Of a DNA stretch of 15,474 nt, positions 14,890 to 15,474 are shown one piece after another. Origin of the DNA: CAYXXN01 sp964469055. Its GTDB lineage: Bacteria; Acidobacteriota; Thermoanaerobaculia; Multivoradales; JAHEKO01. The notes under the pieces were generated by a model. That model saw only the letters and a program-made list of their open reading frames with translations, ran no database searches and was not told the origin of the DNA. Positions within the stretch are counted from its first letter, which is position 1. Every line of letters starts with the position of its first letter. Position numbers and translations under genes: made by a program. The stretch spans positions 1 through 15,474 of the forward strand of contig CAYXXN010000056.1 in NCBI GenBank assembly GCA_964469055.1, read 5' to 3'.

Positions 14890-15474
14890 CCGAGCCCGAA
14901 GAGCCCGAGCTTCCCGAGACCGCGGCGTTGCCCCGGACCGTCGAGCCGCCCGCCGAGCTCGAGGAGCGGGTCGTGGCTGCGCTGCGCGAACGCGGCTTGG
15001 TCGGCCGGCGGCGCGGGTCGGGTCCGAGCTGGCCGCTCCTTGCCGCGGCGTCGCTGGCGGCGGTCTTCTGCGGCTGGGTGGCCCGCGGCCTTCTGGCGCC
15101 GCCGGCGCCGGTCGCGGCGGCGGAGCAGGAGTTCGTCCTGCTGCTCGCCGAGCCGCACGAGCTGCGAACCGACAAACCCACCGCCGCGCTCGTCGCCGAG
15201 TACCGCGCCTGGGCGATGGCGCTGGCCGAGCAGGGAAAGCTCTCGCGGGCGGCGAAGCTGGCGTGGGAGGGCCGACGGCTGGGCAGTCCCGTGCCGGGCG
15301 ACGTCGTCGAGGCCGCCGAGCCGTACTCGAATCTCGCCGCCGCGACCGGCTTCTTCGTCCTGCGAGCCCGGAACGTCGAGGAGGCCCTGGCCATCGCCCG
15401 CAGCTGCCCGCATCTCGCCTACGGCGGCGAGATCAGCGTGCGCCCGGTCGAGCGCACGGTGCCGCAGCCCTCGC
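14886..15474 (+). CDS. Putative membrane anti-sigma factor with a YCII-like domain (3' end outside window)
   Basis: It begins at ATG 14886, overlapping the sigma stop, and runs off the window after 196 codons. Residues 1-45 are an acidic, Pro-rich head followed by a short charged helix (PPAELEERVVAALRERGLVGRRR), the kind of short segment seen in membrane anti-sigma factors. No zinc HxxxCxxC motif is present. WPLLAAASLAAVFCGWVARGLL (49-70) is one membrane segment. Residues ~82-188 look like a YCII-related domain: EFVLLLAEP, VAEYRAWAMALAEQGKLSRAAKL, ATGFFVLRARNVEEALAIARSCPHLAYGGEISVRPV. Where family members usually have DGPFAETKE the sequence is degenerate (VEAAEPYSNLAAA), so the usual active-site residues appear lost. 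With Arg-rich sequence before the segment, the YCII part is predicted to lie outside the cytoplasm. The domain call is fairly firm; the anti-sigma role rests on operon position and the head/segment layout. Confidence 0.7.
   Translation, partial: MTEPEEPELPETAALPRTVEPPAELEERVVAALRERGLVGRRRGSGPSWPLLAAASLAAVFCGWVARGLLAPPAPVAAAEQEFVLLLAEPHELRTDKPTAALVAEYRAWAMALAEQGKLSRAAKLAWEGRRLGSPVPGDVVEAAEPYSNLAAATGFFVLRARNVEEALAIARSCPHLAYGGEISVRPVERTVPQPS

Noticed and set aside
14207..15394. 395-codon minus-strand frame across the sigma/YCII genes
   Set aside because: It is a Ser/Arg/Pro-rich shadow; the plus-strand frames carry recognisable sigma and YCII domains.

Overview
The window comes from a very GC-rich (roughly 70% G+C by eye) bacterial chromosome and looks like ordinary housekeeping sequence, not a mobile or accessory region. 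A class-II (spore-independent) glutaminyl-tRNA synthetase, a three-gene succinate dehydrogenase with a single four-histidine cytochrome b subunit, lipoprotein and Sec signal peptides, a PcnB-type nucleotidyltransferase and a short-chain-type threonine dehydrogenase together fit a Gram-negative-type lineage such as Acidobacteriota (Thermoanaerobaculia-like). That placement is inference only; no rRNA or single-lineage marker is present. I see no tRNA, rRNA, CRISPR array, insertion sequence, phage gene or origin.

Layout. 1-291: the 3' end of a His/Tyr/Trp/Arg-rich protein, then a strong hairpin. 397-5106 (+): pcnB followed 10 nt later by sdhC-sdhA-sdhB, tightly spaced. A palindrome at 5103-5129 holds the stop codons of both sdhB and the convergent next gene. 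5126-6776 (-): a small secreted protein and a PA0069/Rv2578c-type radical SAM protein. 6858-8552 (+): glnS, divergent from the radical SAM gene and convergent with the next gene. 8560-9676 (-): an alpha/beta-hydrolase lipoprotein and a cold-shock protein separated by a clear intrinsic terminator. 9677-9999: gene-free, apparently a long structured cold-shock leader plus the terminator of the next operon. 10000-12191 (-): tdh-kbl, a two-step threonine-to-glycine pathway. 12253-13488 (+): an MFS transporter. 13587-14210 (-): a secreted protein of unknown function. 14347-15474 (+): an ECF sigma factor overlapping by 4 nt a protein with a short cytoplasmic head, one membrane segment and a YCII-like domain; the window ends inside it.

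How the genes work together. SdhCAB form complex II (succinate to quinone). Tdh and Kbl convert threonine to glycine and acetyl-CoA. The sigma factor and its membrane partner look like a signalling pair whose anti-sigma-like partner carries a degenerate YCII domain, predicted to lie outside the cytoplasm. This is the most unusual item here. The divergent secreted protein (13587-14210) is a candidate target of that pair. Several starts (pcnB, the radical SAM gene, the MFS gene and the sigma gene) have a -10-like hexamer only 6-9 nt upstream and no Shine-Dalgarno sequence, suggesting leaderless or near-leaderless transcripts. Other genes here (csp, kbl, sdhB and both small secreted proteins) have good Shine-Dalgarno sites.
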